Assembly (NCBI GenBank): GCA_030734395.1
Contig: JAUZTG010000048.1
Span: 2,542,001 to 2,606,000 of the forward strand
Direction of reading: 5' to 3'
Length of the DNA: 64,000 nucleotides
Source: Sarocladium kiliense
Lineage: Eukaryota; Ascomycota; Sordariomycetes; Hypocreales; Sarocladiaceae
A model generated the notes under the pieces. That model saw only the letters and a list, made by a program, of their open reading frames with translations. It was not told the origin of the DNA and ran no database searches. Positions 25,790-35,404 of the stretch are shown in pieces. The position numbers were made by a program, and so were the translations under genes. Position 1 is the first letter of the stretch. Each line of letters starts with the position of its first letter.

Positions 25790-26598
25790 AATCCCGATAT
25801 CCTATGTACATATCAAGATAGAGACCATAAAAGATGCGTGAACATACCCAAAGTTCAAGCCACACTACACTTCTTAGCGCTCTGTAACACCACGGCCGAA
25901 AGACTAGTCCATGATCACACCCCCTGGCTTCGTGTGCCGGTTTCTATTGGTATCAAGATGTGCTTGCCTTGTCAAGGGTGGCACCTCTCAGCAGCTGAGT
26001 TTCCAGTTAGCCCAGGCCGCCCTGTAAGGCCAAGGAGTTAATAGAGTTGGCGCCGTGGCTCCGGAGATAGTCCCCCTAGCCTACGTCCGGGCGCTCCCCA
26101 CACTTCTATCCCCCGGATCTCGCTTGACAGATCATCTTCCTCCAGGGAGGTTGCTCTCGGGAAACTTCATCCCTCGATACGGATTTATGGCCCGATCAGA
26201 CTGTCAGAGCCAAGACTAGCGGCGAACAAGGGTCACCTGGCATGTTGATCTTGTTGCATGGTTGCATCTACTTCTCTGGGGATAAGCATCTTCGAGAGAG
26301 TGATGGAGGGCATGTACCAGCTTCCGCAAGGCGTCCGGGCCTTCTGAAGGAGGGGGATGGTCTGAAGCGGTCGATGTTTGGACGGATTTCGTACTACGGA
26401 GGCCTGGATGAAGATACTCTGCTGGCTTGGCTGATGACTTCGCTACGGCCTATATCAGATCCCTCTTTCTTCGAGATTGGCCTACCGAGCTTGAAGCCCC
26501 CGAGATGATAGGACTTCATCTCACGGCTCGAAGATTTCATTCTACGTCATAATTCACATTACAATTGCCCTAATTCTTGTTTCTAGCCAGACTGCGCA
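25790..26598. other. Intergenic region, alcohol dehydrogenase to EthD gene
   Basis: No gene supported. It includes the likely 3' UTR of the dehydrogenase. A TATATCA element at 26451 lies about 148 bases before the EthD start codon and is a candidate TATA box. Confidence 0.5.
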
Positions 26599-27314
26599 AT
26601 GACAGACCTCAGGTCTGCTGGTCATGTGAAGATCGACCACAAGTTCAACTTTTCACAGTTTGATTATGACCACCCTATCGACTTCCAACGTACGTTCTCG
26701 CCAACCTTGTACACCCTTCATTCTATACTTGCTAATGCAGTCATCATGAAGCATGCATCAAGATGATGTTCTTCTTTTGGAAGGCTCCTGAGGTGTCTTG
26801 GGAGCACTTCAGCCAGCACTACGCACACGTGCACTCCGATCTCACAGTCGCCGCCCAAAGTTTCGGTGCATTTGATGTCAAGCGATATACCCAGGTAACA
26901 CCCTCCTTTTGCCTCTTCTTGCCTCCAAGCCTACTACTCTGATGCTAATTGTTGACGCACGCAGGTTCATGCTTTCCCCGAAATGAAAGAGAAGGCCAAG
27001 GGCATGGGATATGATGTGGCAGACTACGACGGCTGCTCCACATTATACTTCAAGAGCTTTGATGATGCACAGAACTTCTTCTCGTCGAAGGATCATGCCA
27101 GTCTTGGCGAGGACTGCAAGCACTTCATGGATTTGAGCAAGGGAGTGAAGGTGATGGTTGGGTAAGTCTGCCCCGGATGCATCATCGGGCCTCAGTTCCG
27201 ATGCATGAAGGCGCAAAAGATTGCTAACTTTCCAAAAGACAGGAGATGATATGCTTTGGCAAGGGCATTCCGGACGTCGATGCGAGAGATGGCATTCTTG
27301 AGTACAAGACATAG
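26599..27314 (+). CDS. EthD-domain (dimeric alpha/beta barrel) protein
   Basis: Four exons (26599-26689, 26752-26894, 26965-27161, 27239-27314) join in phase to 168 residues. From residue 33 the sequence reads KMMFFFWKAPEVSWEHFSQ, then YAHVHSDL, then a second half with FKSFDDAQNFFSS and ending in KGIPDVDARDGILEYKT. This beta-strand/helix pattern with the HVHSDL signature matches the EthD family (PF07110). Members are small dimeric barrel proteins in degradation pathways and in fungal polyketide gene clusters, where some act as cyclases or decarboxylases; most have no proven reaction. Its position after an alcohol dehydrogenase and near an efflux carrier is consistent with a small-molecule pathway. 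The second exon start (after TGAAG) was chosen because the nearer acceptor gives an immediate stop. Confidence 0.75.
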
Positions 27315-27862
27315 GTTGCACACAGGCACAGCGCAGGAAGATAGCACCGGATTGAGCATCGCATATCTTGGTGCAATTTGTCAAACATCACAAATACCAT
27401 TCTATCGATTTCAACCTTGTGGTCGCTTCGTGGCAGATGGAGACTTTCTTTCATGCACGCTCACCGGCTGTTCCCGCCGATGCAGCCTCATGCAGCTGTG
27501 CTCCAATCCCGTCCGTCCAGCTGCCAGCTGTCCACGGCAGCAAGGACCGAAATTACTGTGATACTGTCACAGAGACGCCTCGGGAGCCTTGCAGCTGCTT
27601 TTTTGGAAGCCTGGTCGACAGCAAACGGCCAGAGCAGTCTTTTGTTTTGTCCCCAACCGACCGCCTTCCGCCACTGCATTCACGGTCATCGTACTCCACC
27701 GCTTCTTTCCAAGAGTCACACCTTTCGATTTAATCTCTGTTGCTCCGGGGTTTTCCTAATCGATCACGATGGCAATCAAATGATCAATTTCTGGCACATT
27801 TAATCGAAGATCGAAGCAGCTCTGGGCCCTCTTCCTCGGCCTTCTGGCTCACTTGTGCAACG
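27315..27862. other. Intergenic region / leader of the 509-residue protein gene
   Basis: No separate gene. The frame of the following gene stays open upstream to about 27740, but the ATG at 27863 starts the lysine- and proline-rich segment that looks like a real N-terminus, so the extension is treated as leader. Confidence 0.45.
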
Positions 27863-29544
27863 ATGGCGCCCTCGCTGAAGCTCGTGAAGCGACCAAGGCC
27901 TGATCATCTCGATTCCTCGCATCCCAAGAAGCGAAAACCCGTCGTTCTCGTCGAGACGGCCAACGGCTTCGTGCCTGAACCAGTCAAAGCAAAATTGGGA
28001 TCGCTCACGACTGGCATTACCAAGAACCTGACCGCCCTCGGTGTCAGTGAGCAGAAGGCAAAGAAGAGGCCAAGCTCTATCATCACAGCTACACGGAAGC
28101 CGAGGACTTTCATCGGGAATCTCATATCGGAAGGCATTCAGCGCGGATTCGCTAAAGAAAGAGACACAGAGCCGGTACCTCGGATCATCGCTCAAGGCCA
28201 GCCACTGGATCAACGCTATAGTCCAAGGCGAGAGACGACAACTATACGGCAGTTACAGAATGGTTTTGATGCAGCTTTCCATCTTGAAGGCCAGTCTCCA
28301 GTCACTGTACCGTCGGGGCATGACCGCTGGGAGCAAACATTTCCGTTTCTGTAAGGCTTGACTTGGCGGCAGTGGAATCTACTATTGGCGTACTGACAAT
28401 CGTTCAGGCAATCAGCCAGCCGTAGGTTGCAGGGCATCACAGACATGAGGAATGGCACGCCTTTTGTTCCTTTCGGCTTAGTGGCTGATATAGCCCATTC
28501 TCAAGATGACCATCGTGCACCGAGACATCAACCTGGGTTGTGGCAGTACCTTCAACGAGCATGCCGCGAGAACGGATTTCGCAGATTAAGGCTAGAGTCC
28601 GCCACTTTCAGAGACGAGAATCAGCCGTTAAACCTAGATCAAGTGTTGACAAACGAATCGCAGCCACATATGCATGGCACAAGGCGGCATACAGGCATCC
28701 CTGGAACGCTGTTGACCTTGAACTCTTCCGAGGCCAACATGGAGCTGTACGAGATCCCAGTGTAAGGACCCTTCTTGTCAAACTTTTGCTCTATCAATGC
28801 TGAGAATCTGGCAGCAAAGATGACCTAGGCTCTCTACGGCAATGGCTTGTCTTCAGGATGTCAAGCCCAGGCATACAACCCTCCACTCATAACATTCCGG
28901 CTTCAGAGCTACCTCCCGAGGCATGGATCATCTTTGCATGCCCCGTTACCCAGGTAATGAAGCTAAACGAGATAGTCGAGACAGTGACCGCGCCTGAGTC
29001 AGTCAGGAGAAGCACTCGCTCTCAAACGAGAGCTAAAACCATCGCGAGACTGGTCGATCAAGACCAGTTCAAGGTCACGGTATACAATCCAATGGCGGGC
29101 AAGCATCTGTGCCTTGCCTTTCTCTTCAGCAAGAATGGGGTGCCAAGTTTCGAATGCTCACACTCTTCTGGCCGGGAATCGGGGCAAAGTAAACCAATAC
29201 CCACGCCAAGATCAGACGTCCCAATGCGTTGTCATAGTGCCACCAAGCCTAGGTCGAGAAAGTCTGCTCGATCTCAGCCTCAAGGTCCATGGCTTGATGT
29301 GAAGGATGCAATGGCTCGCTTTGGGTGCATTATGGAGGTCAGGGCGAAATCGGAGACAACTTGGACAGAGGTCGGAGCAGCCGTACCTAAGTTGACCACG
29401 TTGAGGCCTGCACTCCCAGTCCGCAATTCACTGAGCACCAGCACAAGAGAGAAAATGCAGCAGAAAGCGACCCAGCGTGCGGAGGCTTGGGCATTGCGGA
29501 GTCGGAAATCTGGTCGGCCCGGGAATGGATATCAGGCAGGTTAA
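27863..29544 (+). CDS. Hypothetical basic protein, probably nuclear
   Basis: I do not recognise this gene. Three exons (27863-28350, 28408-28761, 28857-29544) join in phase to 509 residues. The N-terminus is strongly basic, with clusters KRPRPDHL, HPKKRKP and QKAKKRPS resembling nuclear localisation signals. A further basic patch (RRSTRSQTRAK) lies in the third exon and the C-terminus is again Lys/Arg-rich. No transmembrane segment or signal peptide is visible. The second exon is also open in another frame (28540-28803) that looks protein-like, so the exon 2 reading frame is the weak point. It is upstream of and codirectional with the CCT3 gene. Confidence 0.5.
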
Positions 29545-30037
29545 AGAGTGGAAGGCTGGAGTGACAGATGGAAGCATAGCAGTGCGACTGGGCGCAACAC
29601 GTGGGAGCTATACGACAGCATTTTGGGCGGCAGAACTGATGTAGACATAGACTAAACCTCTGATAAGCCAGAGTGTATGAAAACAAAGAGAACGTGCTCG
29701 CCGTGATGGTTCAGGAGGTCCTACTATCTGACCCTGCGTAACGTGGGGCCATTCTGTGATGACTAAGGCAGCTATGGGCGTCGCTGCCGTGGTGGTGGTG
29801 ACAGGCTGCAGCGGCTTGCTCAGGTACTGTTGCTAAGGTACTGCCCCGCCAAATTTCCAGAAGCAACTTTTCTGGTGCGTCGTTGCATCAAAAAGACCCT
29901 GACCGCATCACGACCCGGAGCTCGCTGCGAATCGACAACCTCAGAGCTGCCACCCCCCGGACGACAGACCTGCCTCGACCCTCGAAGCCGAATAATACAC
30001 TTCTTCTCAAAGCGTCTTTTGTCAAACTTCGCCCATC
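29545..30037. other. Intergenic region upstream of CCT3
   Basis: It holds the 3' end of the preceding transcript and the CCT3 promoter; no gene of its own. No clear TATA box is visible, as is common for housekeeping genes. Confidence 0.5.
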
Positions 30038-31997
30038 ATGCAGGCTCCCGTGGTGGTCATGAGTGAGCTTGCCCGCACCTCCTGCTACCCCTCGCTACCT
30101 TAGCTGAGGGGGCATCCTTTCAGATGGACAGGACCAGCAGCTGACATTAGGATGATAGACACCAACAGTGGTGAGCGACAGATTGGTCGTCAAGCTCAGA
30201 TGTCCAACATCGCTGCTGCGAAGATGTACGTCCCGCCCCTATCCGGTCGTCACGAAGCTCCCAAGCTAACCCAGATGTCCCTGCAGCGTCGCTGATATCA
30301 TTCGATCGTGTCTCGGCCCCAAGGCCATGCTGAAGATGCTGCTCGATCCCATGGGCGGTATCGTCCTCACAAACGATGGCCACGCCATCCTCCGAGAGAT
30401 CGAGGTTTCACACCCTGCGGCCAAGAGCATGATCGAGCTCAGCCGGACACAAGACGAGGAGGTTGGCGATGGTACCACAACAGTCATCATTTTGGGTGCG
30501 TCGAGCTTTTATGCTACCACTCAGAGCTCATATACTGACCATAGCAGCCGGTGAGATCCTTGCTCAGGCCCTGCCCCAGCTCGACCGTCACATCCACCCC
30601 GTTGTCATCATCTCTGCCTTCAAGCGCGCTCTCAAGGATGCCCTCGAGATCATCGAAGAGATCTCTCTCCCCATCGATGTCGACGACGACAAGGCCATGG
30701 CCCAGCTCATCTCATCCTCGATCGGCACAAAGTTCGTTTCCCGCTGGATGGACCAGATGTGCGCGCTCGCCCTCAAGGCCGTGCGTACCGTTACCTGGGA
30801 GGCTGGCAATGGCAAGACCGAGGTCGACATCAAGCGCTACGCTCGTGTTGAGAAGGTTCCCGGTGGCGAGATCGAGGACAGCCAGGTTCTGGATGGTCTT
30901 ATGCTCAACAAGGACATCACACACCCCAAGATGCGCAGGCGCATCGAGAACCCGCGCATCGTGCTGCTCGACTGCACCCTCGAGTACAAGAAGGGCGAGT
31001 CTCAGACCAATATTGAGATCAGCAAGGAGGAGGACTGGAACAGGATCCTGCAGATCGAGGAAGAGCAGATCAAGTCCATGTGCGACGCCATCATGTCTGT
31101 CAAGCCCGATCTTGTCATCACCGAGAAGGGTGTCTCAGGTAAGCTTGCGCCACTTTCAAAACTATTGTGCGCAGAATCATTGCTGACTTTCTATCAGATC
31201 TTGCCCAGCACTACCTCCTGAAGGCCAACATCACCGCTCTCCGCCGTGTGCGCAAGACCGACAACAACAGAATAGCCCGCGCGACCGGCGCCACCATCGT
31301 CAATAGGGTCGAGGATATCCAGGAGTCCGACGTCGGCACGAGGTGCGGCCTGTTCGAGATTGAGAAGATTGGCGATGAATACTTCACCTTCCTCACCAAG
31401 TGCGAGGACCCCAAGGCCTGCACTGTCCTTCTCCGTGGTCCCTCCAAGGATGTGCTCAACGAGGTCGAGCGCAACCTACAGGACGCTATGGGCGTTGCCC
31501 GTAACGTCATGTTCCACCCTCGTCTCTCTCCTGGCGGTGGTGCGACCGAAATGGCCGTGTCAGTGAGGTTATCACAGCTCGCCAAGGGCATTGAGGGTGT
31601 CCAGCAGTGGCCCTACAAGGCTATTGCCGATGCGCTCGAGGTCATCCCCCGAACCCTGGTGCAAAACGCGGGTAAGAGCCCCGTGCGTGTTTTGACCGAC
31701 CTTCGCGCCAAACATGCCGAGGGCAAGAGCACATTCGGTGTCAACGGCGACACCGGTACCGTTGTCGATATGAAGGAGTATGGCGTTTGGGAGCCGCAGG
31801 CTATCAAGCTTCAGAGCATCAAGACCGCTATCGAGGTACGTTTGCAACTCTTTCAATGAGACTCAGCACCGTAAGATCAATGAAGGCTAACAATCGAATC
31901 CTAGGCTGCCTGCTTGCTTTTGAGGGTGGACGATATCTGCAGCGCAAAGAAGGCGGCGCATGTCGGTGGCGGTGGCGGCGGCGCCCCTGAAGAGTAG
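30038..31997 (+). CDS. CCT3: T-complex protein 1 subunit gamma (CCT3)
   Basis: Six exons (30038-30062, 30159-30225, 30287-30495, 30548-31138, 31198-31835, 31905-31997) give 540 residues, the normal CCT3 length. The N-terminus MQAPVVVMNTNSGERQ is characteristic of the gamma subunit. Group II chaperonin motifs are present: LGPKAMLKML, GGIVLTNDG, the ATP-binding EVGDGTTTV, the apical domain, the RGPSKDVLNE segment and SPGGGATEM near the end. The C-terminus is Gly-rich (HVGGGGGGAPEE). CCT3 is one of eight paralogous subunits of the cytosolic TRiC ring that folds actin, tubulin and many WD-repeat proteins. It is convergent with the PRKRIP1-like gene; only 206 bases separate the stop codons. Confidence 0.97.
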
Positions 31998-32203
31998 ACA
32001 AGTCAAGTTCATGAATGTTATGGATGAGAGGATGACTGGCATATTAAGATACTGCCGATCTGTACACTTGGTCTGACCTCCACGTTGGCGTCTAGAAGGA
32101 AGCCGCGAATAGACAAAAGTACGCAAGGATTCATGAAAAAGTAACATCGAGAGTGACTGTAAAATGGGTATCATTGTGAACTGTGTGTGATGTTCAGTCG
32201 CAT

Positions 32204-32842
32204 CTAGTCATCGTCGTGGATGACGATGCCGGCAGGCTCTGCGCTCGGTGCAGGCTTGTCAGTCCCGTTGCTTTCCTTCTTTTCCTCTTGTGAAGCCTCA
32301 TTTGACTTCTCCTCATCCTTTTCATCTCTCCTAGCCACCAAACCATTCGGCTTGACTCCCTTCTCCTTCCCCTCCCCTTCACCATTCTTAGCACCCCCAT
32401 TTCCTCCCTTCCCCTTCTTCGCCTTCCTCGCCTTCATCTTCTCTCTCTTCTCCCTATTCTTCCTCGTCTTCTCCTCATCCCTCCTCTCCCTCTCCTCCCT
32501 CTCCTTCTCAAACTCCTCCCTGTCCTTATCCTTCTTCACATCCTCATCCATCGCTTTCAGCCGCTCATACTCCCGCCTTCTTGACGCTTTGTAGACATGG
32601 AACTCGCCGCTGCCTGCTCCGGCACTGGAGCCTTGGACGTTTGTGACGATCTCGGGGATGGCGGAGGGGCGGGGGCCAGAGAGCGCTTCGGAGGGGAGGC
32701 GGATTGGTTGGTCGGGACGGGCGAAGAGGGCTTCGACGGAGGCGGATTGGGCGGAGACGGGGGTGAGGGCGCGTTTCTTTGTTGGACGGTGGGAGCGAGG
32801 GTCTGCGGATGTTGGGATGGACTCGGGGCCTTCTCCAGACAT
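32204..32842 (-). CDS. PRKRIP1-like (DUF1168) spliceosome-associated protein
   Basis: Intronless gene for 212 residues. The middle carries the DUF1168 signature: EIVTNVQGSSAGAGSGEFHVYKASRRREYERLK split over residues about 65-100. A long charged helix rich in Glu, Arg and Lys (EREERERRDEEKTRKNREKREKMK) follows, predicted to form a single alpha-helix or coiled coil. The C-terminus is acidic and ends HDDD. The human homologue PRKRIP1 is a nuclear dsRNA-binding protein found as a long helix in the catalytic spliceosome; a splicing role is inferred from that. The start codon precedes a Pro/Ser-rich tail and fits the family length. A 149-codon frame on the opposite strand is its shadow. Confidence 0.85.
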   Translation of the reverse strand: MSGEGPESIPTSADPRSHRPTKKRALTPVSAQSASVEALFARPDQPIRLPSEALSGPRPSAIPEIVTNVQGSSAGAGSGEFHVYKASRRREYERLKAMDEDVKKDKDREEFEKEREERERRDEEKTRKNREKREKMKARKAKKGKGGNGGAKNGEGEGKEKGVKPNGLVARRDEKDEEKSNEASQEEKKESNGTDKPAPSAEPAGIVIHDDD

Positions 32843-33683
32843 GGTGGGCGATGTTTAGGTGTGTCTCTCTCGCGAAGGGTTTGCGACGAGTTTGATTCCT
32901 TCACGAGTCGGCCACAGTACGGACCTGGGGATGCGAGAGAGCTGTCGTGGGAGGCTATGACACAGAATGCGATAGAAGACGTGAGTGTGACGGCCCTGAT
33001 ATGTGGCGCTGTATCTGTGGGAGAAATGGTGATGCGCTTCAAGTGACGAGAGTCGCGATGTCGGCGCGTGGCTGAGGGCGTCCCCAGAAAAATATTTACG
33101 GAGGGGCCGTTGGGGTAGAGTAGAGGGGCGAGCAGGCAGTGACCAAGGCGAGCTTCACCTCACCTAAACCGAGGCAGCATCTCACCACAGGAGATACGAT
33201 ATAGACAGATGTCAGGTCGTCGGTTGATGCAACTTAGTTGAACATTCTTCCTGTCTGGAAAAAATCCAACAGAGGAATTCGAGCACGCTTCACGATGAGT
33301 CGTACTGTGGAGTTCAGGCCAGGCACGACACCAACCTAGGAGGCATTGCTATACCTAACAGACCCGTATAGTGCGTCTGTACCTTATCTGGCCATGCCTT
33401 CAGGTAAGGTACTATACCCTAGGTCTTGTCGCTCTTCGCTCGTTCGGCTGAGGTTGCAATGAGGTGGTGAGCCGTCGCTGTCAGAGGCAAGGTTTACCCG
33501 ATCGACTCGGCTGGCACCCACTAACAGTAACGGGGAATGGCAGGTCTCTCAGTCAGCCTCACCCTATCACCCTTGTCTATCGTTTCCTGTGTGTCGAACC
33601 ATACTGCTACTATCCATTCCATCTCAACCACTACTTCCATTGAACGGGTGATTCCCATGTGTCTGGTTTAACAGGCTCATGGC
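32843..33683. promoter_or_regulatory. Divergent promoter region, PRKRIP1-like / MHR protein
   Basis: 841 bases lie between two divergent start codons. No open frame inside shows coding features. The half nearer the regulator contains repeated ACCT/AGGT-type short words, but I could not define a motif. Confidence 0.45.
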
Positions 33684-35404
33684 ATGGACCCGACAGAAAC
33701 AACTGACGATGGCGGAAGACCCCAGCAGGCTGCATTTCGTTTCGTTTCGGACGGGACGGATCAGAGTGCTCGAAGCCATGCGATGCGTGAGCACTGGAAG
33801 CACAGGCGGCAAAGATCTGGCGTGAAGAAACGAAAAGCCGAGGAGGCCCAGCAAAGACCGCTTCCCATTCGGCCCAATGTTCCCAAGGCTACTAACCTCG
33901 AGGACCGCAAGCCTCCAACACGAAGCTCGGGCAGCGCCAACAATCCTGAGGGGCCCCAGCTCGAATCGCAATGTTTGAACCGGGCAGATGCGCCCTTTTC
34001 AAGCTTGAAAATGGACAGTGTTCGCTCCCAGGCTCTTCGAGGTATGAACCTGGCGCTGGGAATCAACGAATTAGATCCTTTCGATCAGTTCCCGATCAAG
34101 TTCACGCCTCAACACCACAAGCTGCTTCACCACTGTCAGTGCCGTATCCCCCTGCATCGCCTGAACATCTTTTTCAACTGACTGGAATCGAAACCCTAGG
34201 GCTGGTTACGTACGCCACAATGATGTTCGACAGCATGTCTGCCACGAGTTTCAATCCCATGCGTGAGATCTGGCTGCCTCTTGACCTGTCCAATGCAGCC
34301 TCCTTCAATGCCATTATGGCTCACTCGGCTGCACACCTTGCCCGAATGCAAGGCCAATACCGCTCTGATACGGCTCTTGAGTTCAAGACTGAGGCAATGC
34401 GCATCGTGAATCTATGGATGGCTGACCCGGTACTCTGCCTGAGCGACGAGGTGGTCGCTGCCGTCCTACGTCTACTGACTTACGAAGTGCGTGTTACCTA
34501 ATTCACATGTTTGCAATTTGACTAAGTCGTATTGAAGAGGAATTGGGGGGTAGAGTCCGAATGGCACGTGCATCACGACGGTCTCCTCAAGCTCATTGAG
34601 TTGCGAGGTGGCATCGCGGCCTTCCGGTCGAACTGGCGAGTCGGCTTGCCACTCTACCTGTAAGATGAGAACCCCGAGTCTTATTTCATTGTTCGTGGAC
34701 GACTTTCGCTAACATCTGTCTTTTGCCCGTCTACCAGAGTATCACTCATGCCAAGTCCGTCGTGGTTCAACACATCTAACAGAATCTGGGAGATATCCAA
34801 TCGGCTGGCCAACCCGGAGCCAAGCCCTTTTGTCAACGACTCGAATACACTGCATAAAGTCCGCAGCCTGTGGCTCTTGTCACTCGTTCAGGACATACAG
34901 ACCTTTGTCTACAACAACCTAGATATCTATAGAGACATTCTCGCCAACTGCCGAGCGGTGCTGAGTGCGTTGAGGCTCCTTCAAGCGGAGGCCACATCAT
35001 CGGCGAGCTCGGCACGTGCGACCCCGGCTGCCGAACAAGCAGCTTTCCAGGACGCCGAGTTGAAGAGGTTGGCATGCATGTTCCTCATCTGCATCGCCTC
35101 AACAGACAATGTCTTCTGGCTCTCATTGGATGCAGTGCTCGAACAATCACAGTCAGCGTGGCAATGGTCTGTCGAAGCTCTACACGAAACAATCTTCTAC
35201 ACACCGGCGATCAGCGATGACAGAGCCATCTATGCACTTCAAATGGCCACAGTCCTCGGCTCGTTGAGCCTAGAAGCGAGGCGGGGCGTGGAGAGTTGCC
35301 TCCTCCATGTGATGGGGCAGGCTCTTGGTGGCAGCGGCAGCAATATTATCTACAGCAGCCAAGAGACGCCAGCTTCTCTTCTAGCTTCGATACATGGCGA
35401 TTGA
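33684..35404 (+). CDS. Fungal transcription-factor-like protein (MHR type 2) lacking a Zn cluster
   Basis: Four exons (33684-34134, 34200-34486, 34538-34659, 34738-35404) give 508 residues. Near residue 30 is the stretch ARSHAMREHWKHRRQ followed by a basic KKRKAEEA, a pattern seen at the N-terminus of a group of fungal regulators. The remainder, from LLHHWLVTYATMMF onward, resembles the helical fungal transcription factor domain (PF11951), including HHDGLLKLIELRGGIAAF. No Cys6 zinc cluster is present in the model or in frames just upstream, so DNA binding is not demonstrated. Such proteins are usually nuclear; the target is unknown. It is divergent from the PRKRIP1-like gene. Confidence 0.7.

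Noticed and set aside
32597..33046. 149-codon frame opposite the PRKRIP1-like gene
   Set aside because: Gly-rich shadow of the Ser/Pro-rich part of the real minus-strand gene, with no family features.
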